A stretch of DNA of 64,000 nucleotides, from NCBI RefSeq assembly GCF_050436995.1, contig NC_134763.1, positions 2,604,001 to 2,668,000 of the forward strand, written 5' to 3'. This stretch comes from Anticarsia gemmatalis (Eukaryota; Arthropoda; Insecta; Lepidoptera; Erebidae). The notes under the pieces are model-generated. The model had not been told where the DNA came from and did not search any database. It saw only the letters and a list, made by a program, of their open reading frames with translations. The position numbers were made by a program, and so were the translations under genes. Shown piece after piece: positions 12,698 through 26,000 of this stretch; the stretch's first letter is position 1; each line of letters opens with the position of its first letter.

Positions 12698-13210
12698 TAG
12701 GGATGCAAACAAAAATATCGATGTTTTGAAACATTTTAGAGAAAACATCGATGTTTTATATTGACGTGTTCATCTCTACATCTGATTCACACTTTGTTAT
12801 TAAAACTATTGATGCAGAGAAACACTGTTAAGAAAAGGTCAATTTTACCATAAATCAATATTTTATCAAGGCGCCAAAACGTCGATCTTTTCTAGAAACA
12901 GTATTCAATTTAGGCTTTTACACAGGCAATTAAAAAAGAAATATACATTCCAGTCACCTTTCGGGCTTACTGTTCTCTCCAAGAACTACGAGGTTTATCA
13001 ATGGTGCCTATTTGACTTTTAAAATACAGGAAAAAAGGACAACCTGTGACCCCAGGCTAGTACCTGAGCTAGCCGAGTTACCCGGGTAGAAACTTTCTCC
13101 GAAAAGTCAGGCATTCTAAGGTAAAATGCTTGATCGTTTCAAATTCCCGTATTCTATTACACTGATGTTTTTCTAAACATCGATGTTTTTATGTATCGTT
13201 TGCATCACTA
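12698..13210. mobile_element. hAT-like non-autonomous element (MITE)
   Basis: Termini TAGGGATGCAAAC (12698-12710) and its inverted partner GTTTGCATCACTA (13198-13210) differ at one position. Both are followed inward by 'aacatcgatgtttt'-type sequence. Flanking 8-mers TTCGAAAG and TTCTAAAC match at 6 of 8 positions, consistent with an old 8-bp hAT target duplication. There is no coding capacity inside. Confidence 0.6.
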
Positions 13211-13929
13211 TTCTAAACTTCATTACCATATAACAGGGTCCCTGTGACTGATTATTCTTCGTCTTCTGCATGAGGTAATTGGACTATCACGACGTTTTTA
13301 TCTGTATCATTATCTTCATGCGTTTGTTCTGTGATGAGGTGATCAGACGTCCTAACGTTTTTAACGCTTGGTTCATCATTGATGTTTGAAATTGTGACGT
13401 GTTGAGACTGATTAGTGAAAGACTTGACGGTTATGGTAACTGTGAGGTGTTTTTGGTTTAGTTTGTTACTTATTTAGTCACTAATAGCTAGGTACTTACT
13501 TTTACTTACTACTGTTACACTCAAATATTGACTAGTTTTTTTTTTGGGAGCAACAAGCAAAAAAATTTTGAATATTGATAAGTATAATATTGTAGCCACT
13601 AAAGTCAAAATCTGCTTCTATAACTGTATTTTTTTACATGTCAGTTCATAAATAAGCACTAGACTAAAATATTAGGTATACTTACAATGCCAGCCAGTAA
13701 AAAATAGAATGATAAAAGACCTGCGCCTGAGTTATTGTCTCTCAGACAATAATATAAACTTATACGTACACTCCCATCGCCCATAGGCACCAAACCCGCT
13801 CAAAATAATAGACAACTGTGAATTCAACACATAATTTCAATATCCGTAGCCATCATTCAAACATCAACTTATTAAGCCTACACCTTTTGTATAAAAACAA
13901 AAATTGCCGGCCATTTTGCTTAAGCTCGT

Positions 13930-14240
13930 TACATCTCGACGCACGCCACTGGCCCTCGTAATTATGATGTTAAGTCGTATGTGTGTAACGGCCCTAAATA
14001 ACGCGAATAAACGATATCGATGTGTGAGTGCATGCGTACGCGCTGCGTCGTGTTCAACTTTGTATTAGTGTGGGTTTTCGTGAGAAGTTTATGTAAATGT
14101 GTGCGAGGGTGTTTTGCATGTGTGTGTCTATATGTATTAGTGGGTGTGCGTGTGTTGATTTGTCGGCGTTTTTGAGTGCGATGCTTGTCTAACAATAATT
14201 ATTATATACGTGCGGGGCCGCGGGCGGTGCGAACGTCCCT
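13930..14240. other. CpG- and GT-rich patch
   Basis: Unlike the AT-rich surroundings, this stretch is dense in CG dinucleotides ('gcatgcgtacgcgctgcgtc', 'gcggggccgcgggcggtgcg') and alternating GT. It could be a promoter or other control region, or simply low-complexity DNA. The 77-aa minus-strand frame is rich in T, H and R because of the GT bias and is not credible as protein. Confidence 0.35.
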
Positions 14241-14956
14241 TCGTATTTTTAGGGTTCAGCGATAAGATAACTAACCCCTGTATGATTTGTTTGTGTTATG
14301 CATTCACCGTTTGTTTTGGTTGTTATATTTTAATGCTTCGCAGGGGATGCATTAAAAGATAATTGCTTAGGCGTGGGGGGCGTGCTGTACAATTGTGTTC
14401 TTGTAATTAATTAATCTATATCTAAGATATTGTCACTAAAAGCTACCATAAAATTATGCGTCACAATTTTTTGCCAAAATTTGTTTCATTTATTTGCAGA
14501 AGAAACAAAAAATACTCATTAAACTAACCAAAACTCGAATCCAACTAGCGCACTCAATGCGTAAACTTTAACAAAATACAAAAAAGTCATGTCCGCTTTA
14601 TTTAAAACGCGTGTGGTCTAAGGAAATGAAATTACATCATTTCGTTAACAGTGACATTGCAGGTGCTTTTTTAAACTAAAAAATAAATGAAACCTACCCA
14701 TTTTAACAAAACGCACTTGACCGAATATATTTTTTTGTTCTTGATAAAATGAAAACGATATGTGTTGAGCAAAAAGTTTTGTTTGTGTGGTAGCCGTGTG
14801 CTCAAGAACTCCTATAATGGGTAGACTTTAGCTTTAAAGATTTAATAGCTGATAGGTTGTAATCGAAAAGCAAATGTTCCATGACTGCAGTAATGCATTT
14901 AATGGGAAGGTATGATTAGGTTAAGAACTCGTTTTAGATTAAGAAATGATATCTGT

Positions 14957-15004
14957 TACTCTCTTTCTCTCTCTCTCTCTCTCTGTCTCTCTCTGTCTCT
15001 CTCT
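14957..15004. repeat. CT microsatellite
   Basis: Almost pure (CT)n, about 48 bp, interrupted by two GT steps. Confidence 0.95.
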
Positions 15005-15398
15005 CGGGATACGGAATGAGGGTCAGGCCTTTTTAATCTTTCTTCTTCACTTCGCTCTGTCCTATACATCGTCTTCGGAAACTACAGTCTCCCATCTGGT
15101 TTTTTACAATACATATATATTGTAGAATAAATAAAATTCTATTGTTGTATAGAATTACTACTACTAAACTAACCAAAACTAAATTAAAATGCATGGACTT
15201 TGGGAACAAACATCTATCTTAAGTTAAACCGAAGCAGAACTTTAGTTTTCTGTAGAAGGAGCTTCAAAGAAAATATTTTAAAATAAATACACACGTAGAA
15301 ACACAAAACCACACGTCATGTCGCCATGAGAGGAGACCCTAAAGAAACAACTTGCAAACATATTTTTCGTCACTCATATTGTTACTTATAATAAATTT

Positions 15399-15460
15399 AA
15401 CCCATTATCGTCTCATTGCTGGGCAAGTATCTCCTCCAGTAATAAGGCTTAATTTACTCA
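15399..15460 (-). mobile_element. LINE-tail-like repeat, truncated copy 4
   Basis: The complement contains 'gcccagcaatgagacgataa' and 'tgggtt'. Only the 3' end of the family is kept. Confidence 0.45.
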
Positions 15461-18400
15461 TACTTATTTGCGGTTGCGTACAGAGCCACATACATACGTA
15501 AAATCCTGACACCCAACATTATCGGCAGGTCTAAATCAAAATTCCTCCCTGGCACACACCCAAACACATCGTTTGCTTGTAAAATGGTTAATCACGGTAC
15601 CGATAACAAGGTTTGGCCAAATATTGTGGACGCCTCTCTTAGTTCAGATAAGATTACAGTTGAAGTTACTTGGGACTGGGTTATTTTGATATATTTATTT
15701 GAGAGTGCAGGGTATGCTTGGAAGACCTTTGAAACAATGATAAATGATTGTATCACATATGTAGATATTGATTTTCGTAAAAACGCTTGGTAGAGTTTAT
15801 CTTTTTGAGAATTATTATTAATAACGCAATTCGTTTGAAAGTTTTTTCCTAGATAGTAGGGTTTTTGAGACATTAAGGATACCTAATAAGTGTCACATTG
15901 ATGTACAGAATTTTATAATGTTAAACAGATTCTAGTTGTAAATCACACAAAAATAAAAAGCATATATTTTTCCAGATAAATGATCAAAATTGAGCAACTA
16001 CATCATCCAGTAATTAACTCATAAATACAATTAAGTTAGATCATTCTACTAACGCAAAAGTTGACATTTATAACAAAAACAAAGATAAAAAAGCAACAAT
16101 AATACTAAGCAATTAACCTAACAAGGATCATGACATTCCTAATATGGAAACGGCGCAAAAACTACAACACGAGCCATTTAACACAACAAATTAACCAACA
16201 TTTCTCATACAATGTTCAAGTTTTAAAACAAAAAAGTTGAGTAAAAGAACCATTATAGTCCAAGAGCTAAAAGAAATAAAACACCGGACCCTACAGGTTG
16301 CAAGCCACTAACGTCTCAATCCACATCCATCCGTTTCGAACAGGGCTGGCGAAACGAAAGGAATGTAGGCAAAAGTCGCCTTTCGAGTGACTTTTAGTAA
16401 GCTTTTGCTTGAAGACTTGGTATTCTAACTACCTACACAGAAACTGAAGACGATTTTGTAGATTTAAAACGATGCTGGAGTGTAGAAGATATTTATATGC
16501 GAAAATTGATTTATTTTTGGATTGTATAGTACTTATTAAATTTAATATGACATGACAATATGTTCAAGGATACGGATGTGCAGTAGGCGCCAGTAATGTT
16601 TAAGTGACCGAATATAGGAACAAGCTGGACAGAATACGCTCTACAGAACGAAAAAAAGTAAGAAACGTAGGTAAGGAGTTCAGTTCACATCACCCACACA
16701 AATTTTATAAAGCAATCTTTCAGCATATTGAATTAATAGTCAAATATTATTATAAACAAAGTTTGTTCCTTTAACTCTAAGAGACAAAGATTACATTAAT
16801 AGACCTAACTTGAACAATGAACAACTATAATAAAATAAATGACCCAGAAAACTAAATCAAAATCAAATAATTCATTCACTTAGGTTACAAAGTGATAAGT
16901 CAAAGTTATAAAGTTACACAGTTTTGAACACTAGGCTCTATTTCGTAATTGTAATCCTTTAGTAAATTTGTGGAGAGGAGAGATAATTTGATGATGAATC
17001 GTCTCGTAGACAAAGATTTGATTATGAATCTAGGGCACAATAAAATTTCTCTTTACTCAATTTTTCCTCTTGTTATTTTTAAGTTTATGAAATTATTTTC
17101 AGAATTATAATTCTCATTAGGTCGCTTACAGTCAGTATTTTTTTCAGTCAGCTCAAAACGCCATTCCCTGGATCTCATATGCAGATTTTATGTATTTGAA
17201 AGAAATAGCCTTTAGGACGAACAATTGAAACACTTTTAAATTTCTAATTTTAGTTCAATATCAGGTTACCTTACTCGCTTTAAGCTGAGAGGACATCCAT
17301 AATGTGACAGCAAAAATCTTCTGTAGTCATGTTTTTGTCTTAGAGATTCTCAGAACAAAAACCTAGTACGTATTTGGAATTCTTTGAAAGTATATTTACT
17401 CAAACAAAAAGATAGATAAAATGCCCACCTTTTTACTAGACATAAATCAAGCAGATTTATGCCAGCCCTGTATTTCAAGTCGAAACAAGTTATCCGACTA
17501 AGCAAACGAAATGTAAATGTTGTGTAAGGAAAGCAAATACGATGAAATTGTTAAGTTACCAAGATAAATACGAAGGGCAAAGTGCTGAATCCATCATGTC
17601 TGCCATAAATGATGACGTCACGACTTTTAATCCAATTTCGAATGTGTAAAAGAGAGATGTAAATCGTTATTTTTATTTGTTTTTATTTAATCGTGGAAGT
17701 GTTTATTTCATAAAGGCTTATTTTGTCTAGTGTGATATTAATACATGTAGGAAAAGATAGTATTTAAACGACTTCAAAAAGAAGGAGGGAATAAAATAAA
17801 AGTACTTTCAAACTAATCTGTGCATTATAAAGATTTAATCGTAACGACTTTTCGGTCGGGTATAATTTCTAAATATTCTCCTAAAGAAGTTTCATAATTT
17901 GTAGAAAATATACACATCTTATACTACAATAGTTATTTGTCTGAAAGCGAAATAATAATAAAATATACGATTTTGCTCAAATAAAAGCTTTATGACATTT
18001 TCGTAATAAGCAATTTAAACGATGCAATTAAAATCTCAAAATTGCAGAGAAACACATTACCAATTAAGCCAACTTTAATAACTAATTTCTCGAAACAAAA
18101 ACTCAATTTACACTTAATAACTGGTATGAACTATTGCAAATTAAAACACGACTGTAAACCAATCCGCCGGCTTAAATAAACTAAGAACGATTCTTGTTTT
18201 TTACCAAGTATATTAACGTCTTCAATCACTTGTAAGCCTTAGGGTATATAAAAAGCATATGCAAAACTTGCACCCATACCAAATGGTTGTCTGAAATTAA
18301 GTCATCACATCTCCCTATGAGGGGTCTTTATACCACTCCGTCGGTATATTTTAAGCTACATAACATCAAATCTAGATAATCTAAACTCGACTCTAGGTGG

Positions 18401-19329
18401 CAACAATACAGTTGATTATTCTTTAATAATAGTTTGTTTCATTTTAATGGCGGAAAAAATCGCATCGTCATAGCGCTGACGGTAAAGCGTGACGAATCGC
18501 GATAGAGACGTCAATTCCTTTACATTCTTAACAAAACCAACAAGTGGAGTACGACAAAAAAGGGAATAAAAGGAGACAAAAAAGGAATAGATGTAGCTAC
18601 TGAGTGACGCCGGTTGTCGTTTACACTTTCTTTTATTCTACGGCATTGAGACTTGCGAAGTATGTTGCTTTGGTAAGGATTATAAAGGAATTGGTGTTTG
18701 TTTTGGATGATTATTATGTTCTTGAAGTAGTTATTTAGAAAAAATGTTTCGTCATTAAACATTTGAAAAAATGTTCGGTCGTAAGAATGCTCAAAGATTC
18801 TTTCTTTTTTATTAAATGGATATATTATATATTTGTTAACACAACGGCAACGATAGAAGCTTTTACACCACAAGGATAGCTGATTTTATAACTGTACGAT
18901 TTGGACTGAATATCTAGTATTTGAGATACCTACTGACAGAATGACAGTGATTGATTTTCGCTACCATTATTGTTTACTCATTTCAGAACAGCACTTCAAC
19001 CAAGTTCTTTAAACCAACGTGGTCTAAGAACTTAAGAGCTAATTACTTTATTAAAATAACCACACAGTTCGTATCTACATCACTACTTCATTTCAAAATT
19101 TCAAGCATCAGTAAATAAGACCAGAATTGAGGTAACTGCGTCGAAGGGAAAACATGCAATCGATTGCCAACGGCTTCTGTGCTCTGACTAGTGACTTTAT
19201 TTGTTTAATAGACGAGTATTCAGCTGGAAGGCGGGTTGTTTACAAGTAAGAGTTCTTGTTAAAATTTATGTTTTATTTTGTGTGGTTGGGAACTTGTTTG
19301 TAACTTAAAATGAGAATTTAACTACGTAA
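15461..19329. other. Non-genic stretch
   Basis: AT-rich unique-looking DNA. The overlapping frames at 15584-15873 (both strands) and 18520-18873 have chance-like composition. No splice-bounded exon was seen. Confidence 0.5.
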
Positions 19330-19580
19330 TTCGTAATTTTACGCTTGTTATACCCGAAGGTGTTGGCAGAGGTGTATTAAATACACATGCGCTATTAACA
19401 ATGTTTGTCCCATGTAATAGGAGGCCAGCATATTGCCAGTTACCAAACTCCAAACAGTGGAAGGGAATGGAAGCCAGCCCATTGCCATTTAAATTCCATA
19501 CAGTAGTAATAGGGAATGGAACCTGAGACTCACAATCAGTAGTCGGATTCACTACCGACTACGCCACTGAGGCAGTCTAA
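19330..19580 (-). mobile_element. tRNA-derived SINE, near full length
   Basis: On the minus strand the head reads 'gcctcagtggcgtagtcggt' with 'gtctcaggttccattccc' as B box. The body follows with 'tggcaatgggctgg' and 'cctattacatgggac', which is a common lepidopteran SINE layout. A 76-aa open frame here is only the SINE read through. Confidence 0.75.
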
Positions 19581-19789
19581 GCAATGATACGGATTTCTAT
19601 TACTTTTATTTTGTACAATTAGATTTTATTTTAACACACATATATTTTTTGTGAAGAGATATAAACAGAGTAGAGATAGATATAGAGTATTAAGTGAGTT
19701 TGCAGTAGATAATATTTATCTTTTTTGAATGAGCAGGTGACTAGTTGAACCGATTTAATAAAACTTTGAAAGCAGTTGACTTATCAAAC

Positions 19790-19890
19790 ACTAATGCCCG
19801 GTTTCTGAGTTACATTTAGCGGTAGTTTATCTATTCAATAGTGTTTTTTATATGAGTTTTAACGCTGTTGCTCAGAAACCTAATACTTAC
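19790..19890. mobile_element. Snapback MITE, degraded copy
   Basis: Left arm 'cccggtttctgagttacatt' plus 'tagcggtagtttatc' is kept. The right arm is reduced to 'gctcagaaacc'. Confidence 0.55.
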
Positions 19891-20311
19891 TTAAACATTT
19901 TACTTAGACTCAATTTCACGCGTCTCGCAAATAACAGAATAAAACGTCAACATTGTTAGAAACCAATCAGCATATCGTATAGAACTATTGAACCAATGTA
20001 ATATCAAGTTCAGCTTCAGTTAGTCTCAGTTCTAGCAAACTAGCGTTTCACAATGCTTTGCCGGTCCGTCTAGTTCATTCACAAGGCAGGTCATCTGCTT
20101 CAGCGGCTTTCAATTATGAAACTTCTTATGTATAGTAGTGTTTTGTTGCCTGGGTGTAATTAAGGAGATTGATAGGATTATTGAATGTCTGTATGGTATT
20201 GTTTTGGTATGAATTTAATAGTGAATGTTCTGAAATAATCTTACGCTAATGTTAAATATTATTTAAGACAAAATTGGATACTGAGAAGTACTGTTTCGTA
20301 AATTAATCTGT

Positions 20312-20381
20312 TCTAATATTATAAAGCTGAAGAGTTTGTTTGTTTGTTTGAACGCGCTAATCTCAGGAACTACTGGTCCGT
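20312..20381 (-). mobile_element. Dispersed repeat, family A, truncated copy 3
   Basis: 'tctaatattataaagctgaa' then 'gagtttgtttgtttgtttga' and 'acgcgctaatctcaggaact' are the inverted 3' end of family A. The remainder is missing. Confidence 0.6.
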
Positions 20382-20948
20382 ACTAAAATGTACTAACAAA
20401 GGAATCTCCTAAAATAGTGACAGTACCTAATGATCTATTTACAATATCATTTTAAACAAAAAAAACAAGAGTTGGCTGCCGAAATAAAATTAAGTGTTTG
20501 CTAATTAAATCAATAAATCTATAAAAGTTTTCAAAATGTAATATTATAATTATTGTCGTCAATAAGCCTCTTTATCTCGCCATTTATCACACAATCACCG
20601 ACTGCATTTGACATAAAAAACCGTTTTTTTCGTTTGTCGCCATACATTGTAAGTTTGTACCCAAGTAATTTATGTGCAAGGTTGTAGATATAATCGCACA
20701 AATCCTGTGTACAGTCTCTCGAGTTATTTTGTTGGTGACACGGTGATTCTTAAGAGTTTTACCTTTCTTGTTCTCTTGTTAATCTGTACAAGCAGAAAGA
20801 CTGGCACGTCTTTTTATAACATTAGAAAGTGTACACTTATTGGCAATAATAATTGCATATGTATCAATTCAATCAATCAATCTTGCCTTAACATTTCTTA
20901 CTGACATTGATATTTTAATAAAACACCTTAAAAATAACTAAATTAAAA

Positions 20949-21054
20949 TCCCCGCATTCGTTCGGGAGCTATGATGCCACAGACAGACAGACACACAAAC
21001 ATACAGGCAGGTCACAATCTTATAACACCCCTCTTTTTGCGTCGGGGGTTAAAA
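20949..21054 (-). mobile_element. Dispersed repeat tail with CAGACAGACA run
   Basis: Contains 'gcattcgttcgggagct', 'cacagacagacagacacac' and 'ctctttttgcgtcgggggtt'. Inverted, this is a common lepidopteran repeat tail. The element is short and truncated. Confidence 0.5.
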
Positions 21055-21492
21055 TGTGTCTCTGGGTACATTTTAACCTTCTTAAAAACGTAAAGAATTC
21101 TTAAGTCTCTATAAGATCCTAAACTAATAACAGCAAAATTCAATTCATAGTTTGCGAATCAAAATCTATTCAAACATTTATTAAAATTTCAATATTTTAT
21201 GTTCCACAAAAAGAGCATTATTAATGAAAACTATTGAATTAATAAATTATATTGAAAATCTGATAATTTTCATATTTACATACGTCGTAATTTAATTTGT
21301 GTTTAATTAAATTATGCGAAACATTTACATTAATTTGTAATAATTTATAACGAGCAAGTTATTGTGAAATATTATTATATTATTTTCGACTTGATTTATA
21401 TAATTAAAAGTTCGGTATTTATTGATTATATTTTCCGTTCCGAATTGTCTGCATTTTTTTTTGAGAAATAATTTGAGAATATTATATAATAA

Positions 21493-21580
21493 CACTTGGC
21501 CAGCGTGGTGGATTCATGGCTTAACCTCTCCATCGTTCGGGAGGAAACCTTTGCCCAGCTCAGGTACATTAAATGGTTAA
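21493..21580 (+). mobile_element. LINE-tail-like repeat, copy 2
   Basis: 'cacttggccagcgtggtgga', 'ttaacctctccatcgttcgg' and 'tttgcccagctcaggtacatt' match the 31994 copy with scattered substitutions. Confidence 0.6.
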
Positions 21581-22208
21581 TTTTTTTTTTATTTTTATAA
21601 GCTATCAGTGTCCAATTGCATCGTATTTATCTATAAATAGTAATAAATACATTATATACATTATTCCGCATTTATGGTGTCTCTCGACTTGACGGACTCA
21701 AGCTTTAAGGCTTTTTTGGTATCATCAGCAATCATTTAAAAAAAACAGCTAACTTAGACAAACCTTTGATGTATCATTAATAATAATTGAACCTTTAAAA
21801 CAAGACTATTTTATATTTACTAAATTATGGTATCAAGGAGTGAAAACTACATAAATATCTGTGTAAGTAGTGGTTATAGCGTTTATAGCATATAAGAGAT
21901 ATATTATGTTTTATAATATGTTGATTTGAAATCATATAATTAAGTTCGGTATTTAACGATAATATTATAATGTATAGTATTACAAGATACATCAGATATG
22001 CAATAATTAGTTTGAGAAATTAATAGGATACGTCATTAATTATTTTGATGACCTCATCCGTGCATTTAATTAGTAAGGCCATCGACCTAGGTGAAGAGAT
22101 ACATCTTAATTAAATTATAAATCAACTAGGTAATAAAAAAATATGACTTTCGCGGATGAATATCGAAAATATTTGTACTATGTTTCAAAAATAAAAGCAT
22201 TTTCTTTA

Positions 22209-22450
22209 TAATATTGTGCCTATTATACCTAAAGGTAAAGGCAAAGGTATTTGGAATACATCCACTTCTCGCTATTTACAATGTAAGCCCAATGTATAAA
22301 AAGGCGAGTCTATTGTTATATCCTATATTACCTATGTATCTCCGGGTTACAACTATAAATATTCTTTATAAAACAGTATTCTTGACCCGGGAATCGAACC
22401 TCAAAATATGCAGTCACACACACATCGCTCAGTCTAAGGTTTCAGTTATT
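22209..22450 (-). mobile_element. tRNA-derived SINE
   Basis: Minus-strand B box 'gaggttcgattcccgggtc' (complement of 22383-22401), with a 3' body ending near 'cctttgcctttacctttagg'. The 85-aa frame across it is not a gene. Confidence 0.6.
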
Positions 22451-23062
22451 TTTATTATGAGAAATGTGTGACCAAAGTGACAGTGTTTTTTATAATGATA
22501 GGCATGAATGACATGACACCTTCCTCTTAAAATGAGATCAATAGCAGTAGATAGAACTGAATAAAGTAGTTGCAATTCTTCCTTCTTCTAATTCTTGTGG
22601 TTAAAGCCGCTATGAAGAACCTCGAATTTCCTCTATAGTATAATATTCGGTAAGATAATAACACGCTTCTGTGAATTCACTCACGAGGTTTTCCGCTACG
22701 ATCGAATAGGTATAAATAATAAATAATCAACGCTTTCGATACCAAAAATAGATCAATGAAGGCAGAAAAATGAAGAATTATTTTAGATTAAACATAGGTT
22801 TTGTGACTTGAATTTGTCATAATATGGCTTTCTGGTTTATTTTCGAAATACACAGAATTATTATTTTTAAGTGTGTATGCAAAGGCTCTTTACTAGGTAA
22901 GTAAGATAAATAAAATAGAAAATGAATAAATATATAGGTGCTTTTTACACAATAGTGCAATCACAAATCGGATATTTTTTTGGCTTTGAGGAATATAAGA
23001 AGTCTTTTAACCTATATCTATATTCATTAAATTTTCACTTTTTACCTAGTATCAAAGTAGTC

Positions 23063-23095
23063 CGTAAAAAGACTTGTCAAACAAGTCTTTTTACG
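23063..23095. repeat. Perfect hairpin, 15-bp stem, 3-nt loop
   Basis: 'cgtaaaaagacttgt', loop 'caa', then the exact complement. Not inside a repeat I recognise. Confidence 0.92.
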
Positions 23096-26000
23096 TGCCC
23101 TCAGAAGCACGGAGACACGGAGTCAGTTCAAATACCTCTAGGCATAGAATCTATCTAAGTATAGAATGACCACGAAAGGGTTTCTTAACCCACTGATCGT
23201 TTACCGATTAATGAACACAACTGGCTATGACATTTCAAACATAAATAATAGGGCATAAAGTTCAAAAATAATAGGTACAAACTATTGTTTTAAACCGCAA
23301 CAGCAGTACAGTTCCCAAAATATTGTCAAACACACTCAATTCCACGTATTTCTCTTTATTACGACAATTTTCATTATAACAAACGCTAATTGCTATTCTA
23401 CACTGAACATTATTAAAGCAGTGTACATTTGAATTATAATTTGCATGTCCAATCATGTTTTGAATTGTTTGGGCTCATTAGGTGCAAATGATATACAATT
23501 GGGTGTCCGCCAATAAAAGTTACTATGTTATAGTAATGTTATTTTAAATTTATTCACGGGCTATTCGAAATATCCAAATATTTTTTGGGTCCAGATGTAA
23601 TTTTTCGAACTATATTCAAGCACAGTAAAGGAAAAACAAAAATTATCATTATAAGTATCAGATTTCTCATCAGTTTTCCATTTCACACCTGAAAAAACCT
23701 TCTTTTTTAATGTTATCATGCCAGCAACATCTCGCCAGTTGTAGCCGAAAGTGAACAAAGTATTATACACCCACGTATTTCACGATATTTCCAAAAAGAA
23801 AGCCCACTCTCTAACCAGGCTACGATTAGAAATAATCAAACACTATTGGAAAAACCTAATACCAAAAACCAAGCCTTCTAGCAAATCGAATATAAACAGA
23901 ATTCATTATTCCTTAGCAATTAGTTCAAATTAATTCGAAACCCGTTTCAAAGATAATACAGATTACACGACAATTATAAATATTCATTTCCTTTAAGCGA
24001 TTTTAATAGCAAAATTATGTCCGTCCGTTGCAATTCATTTGAGATGTAAACGCTAAAATTGCTTCCAATTAATCAAATTGAAACATTAATTCTATTAAGT
24101 GACACCGGTTCTATAAATTAACTTAAAGCATGCTATTCTAATTTGGTATCATTCGTTTTAAGGTGTTCTTGCATATGCTTAACAAATGAAATTGGACTTT
24201 ATTAGCTCGTAGTGAAGGTTGGAAACCGGTTGCAGATGTGATTTTAATAAAATCTGGTGGTTGGAATTGGGATAGGAGTCAATGTGTTATGTATGTAATG
24301 GATTACGAAACCGAAATAGCTGAGTTAATGTAACATAATTGGGTAAGAAGAAAGCTTTAACACGTCTTGTGTTCAGCGAAACTTGTGAAATAGATTCAAG
24401 ATTATCAAGTGGAAAATTGTTATTCTCCAAATTACAGTTGAATTTACTATAATTATTGCTATGATGATTCGTAACTATTTGATTTGATGATTTAAAAGTC
24501 TAGTCCAAAATTTGAAGCTTCTAAACAGTAGGTAAACAGCGAATAACATAGATACTTACCTTTTTTTTTCTTTAAAGGTTTGTCGATTTACTGGTTATTT
24601 GCTTTCTTTCTTTATTCTCCTTTGTGTATTTTTGTTTTAAGCAATATCAGAAACTGTTGCATTAGCAATATTAATAGCAATACATTTTAAGTTATTACAT
24701 TATGTTCTCCCCTCTTTTATGTCAGTCTTACTATAACAACACCGTCATTTACCTATCACAACTCCATCACCTTCATTTCAACGTGTTAATAAGACCCAGT
24801 ACTATTACTTTAACCCAAATAAGCTTTGAAATCCCTACACAATATTAATCAAACGGTTCCCGGATCGATTCAGAGCGAACTTAGCAAGCAACAGGACCAA
24901 TAAAGCATTGACTAATATACCTGAGCATCAAAATTTGCATATCAAACGGTCTCCCATAGGGCTATACGCTTATGTAGAGACAGAATTTGGCCGTATTAGT
25001 TCTTAGGCGGTTTGGGGTAAACGATGAAGCGATTTTTACTAAAATAATATATTTTAGTGTCACATAGCATTACTATTTATTTGTGTTCATATAACGTAGG
25101 ACGTAGGACACGTAGGTACACTTAAATCTTTTTCAGAAATAAGTAAACATAAATAATTAGTAAACCTAGATTAAGAGCTTGATCAAATTTCGATGATACT
25201 TTTATTTAACTACTTTCTTTAAATCAACGGATGCAATTATAATGACCTTAGCCAACCGTAGAGATTTTCCATAACTATATTTATAAACGCCTAAAATTAT
25301 AATCATATGGTACTCGAATGTCAAAATACTTACATGAATTTGAATAAACAAAGTTAGCTAATGGGGATGTGGCTTTTTAGGTCCTTACCCACCGCCAATT
25401 ACGAAAAAGGCGTGATTTTATGTATATACTTGATCTAATGTCAGTGGTCTCGTAACTATCACAACGATTAGCAGCCATAACTTAAATAAATTTCTATTAT
25501 CTCATATATTAGAGCATTACTTAAACCCTTATCTCTACTTATCGAGATAATTCTCCCATAAATGACAGATTATCAAGACCTAATTGATTGCGAGTGAGCT
25601 GAAATTCACTAAGTACATTAATAATTTAAACTTAGTACTTACACGTATTAATGTTGCTAAGTTACTTGTAAAATATTCATTAGATGATGTTCTAGCGTTA
25701 TGTTGATGGAGATAAAGTTTGACCTTTGACTTTGAACATGTTTGGTGTTATTGACTGTAAGTGTCAATGTATTTCTAATACTGATTTAAAAAGGAGTTTT
25801 AGATTCTATTCATTTTCCTTTAAATTCGATATTAATGACCTTGGCTTCGTACATGGGCAAAAAGTAAAAAAAAAAGAGCTATCGCGGATAAAAAATATAT
25901 GGAAAACTGATAGTGTCGTCGCTTTATTTAAGCTAATCAGAGACCTCTGGATTACTTAAAGCTTGTACTGTCTTTCTTTTGGATCACTCGACAGTTAATG

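Noticed and set aside
13048..13072. Palindrome ggctag...ctagcc inside the hAT-like element
   Set aside because: Only 6-bp arms; not distinguishable from chance.
18520..18873. 117-aa minus-strand open frame
   Set aside because: Phe/Asn/Arg-rich with low-complexity hydrophobic end; antisense of AT-rich DNA.
19322..19552. 76-aa open frame
   Set aside because: Lies wholly inside a tRNA-derived SINE.
22373..22404. Functional tRNA gene from the gacccgggaatcgaacc word
   Set aside because: The anticodon and acceptor stems do not form. It is the head of a SINE.
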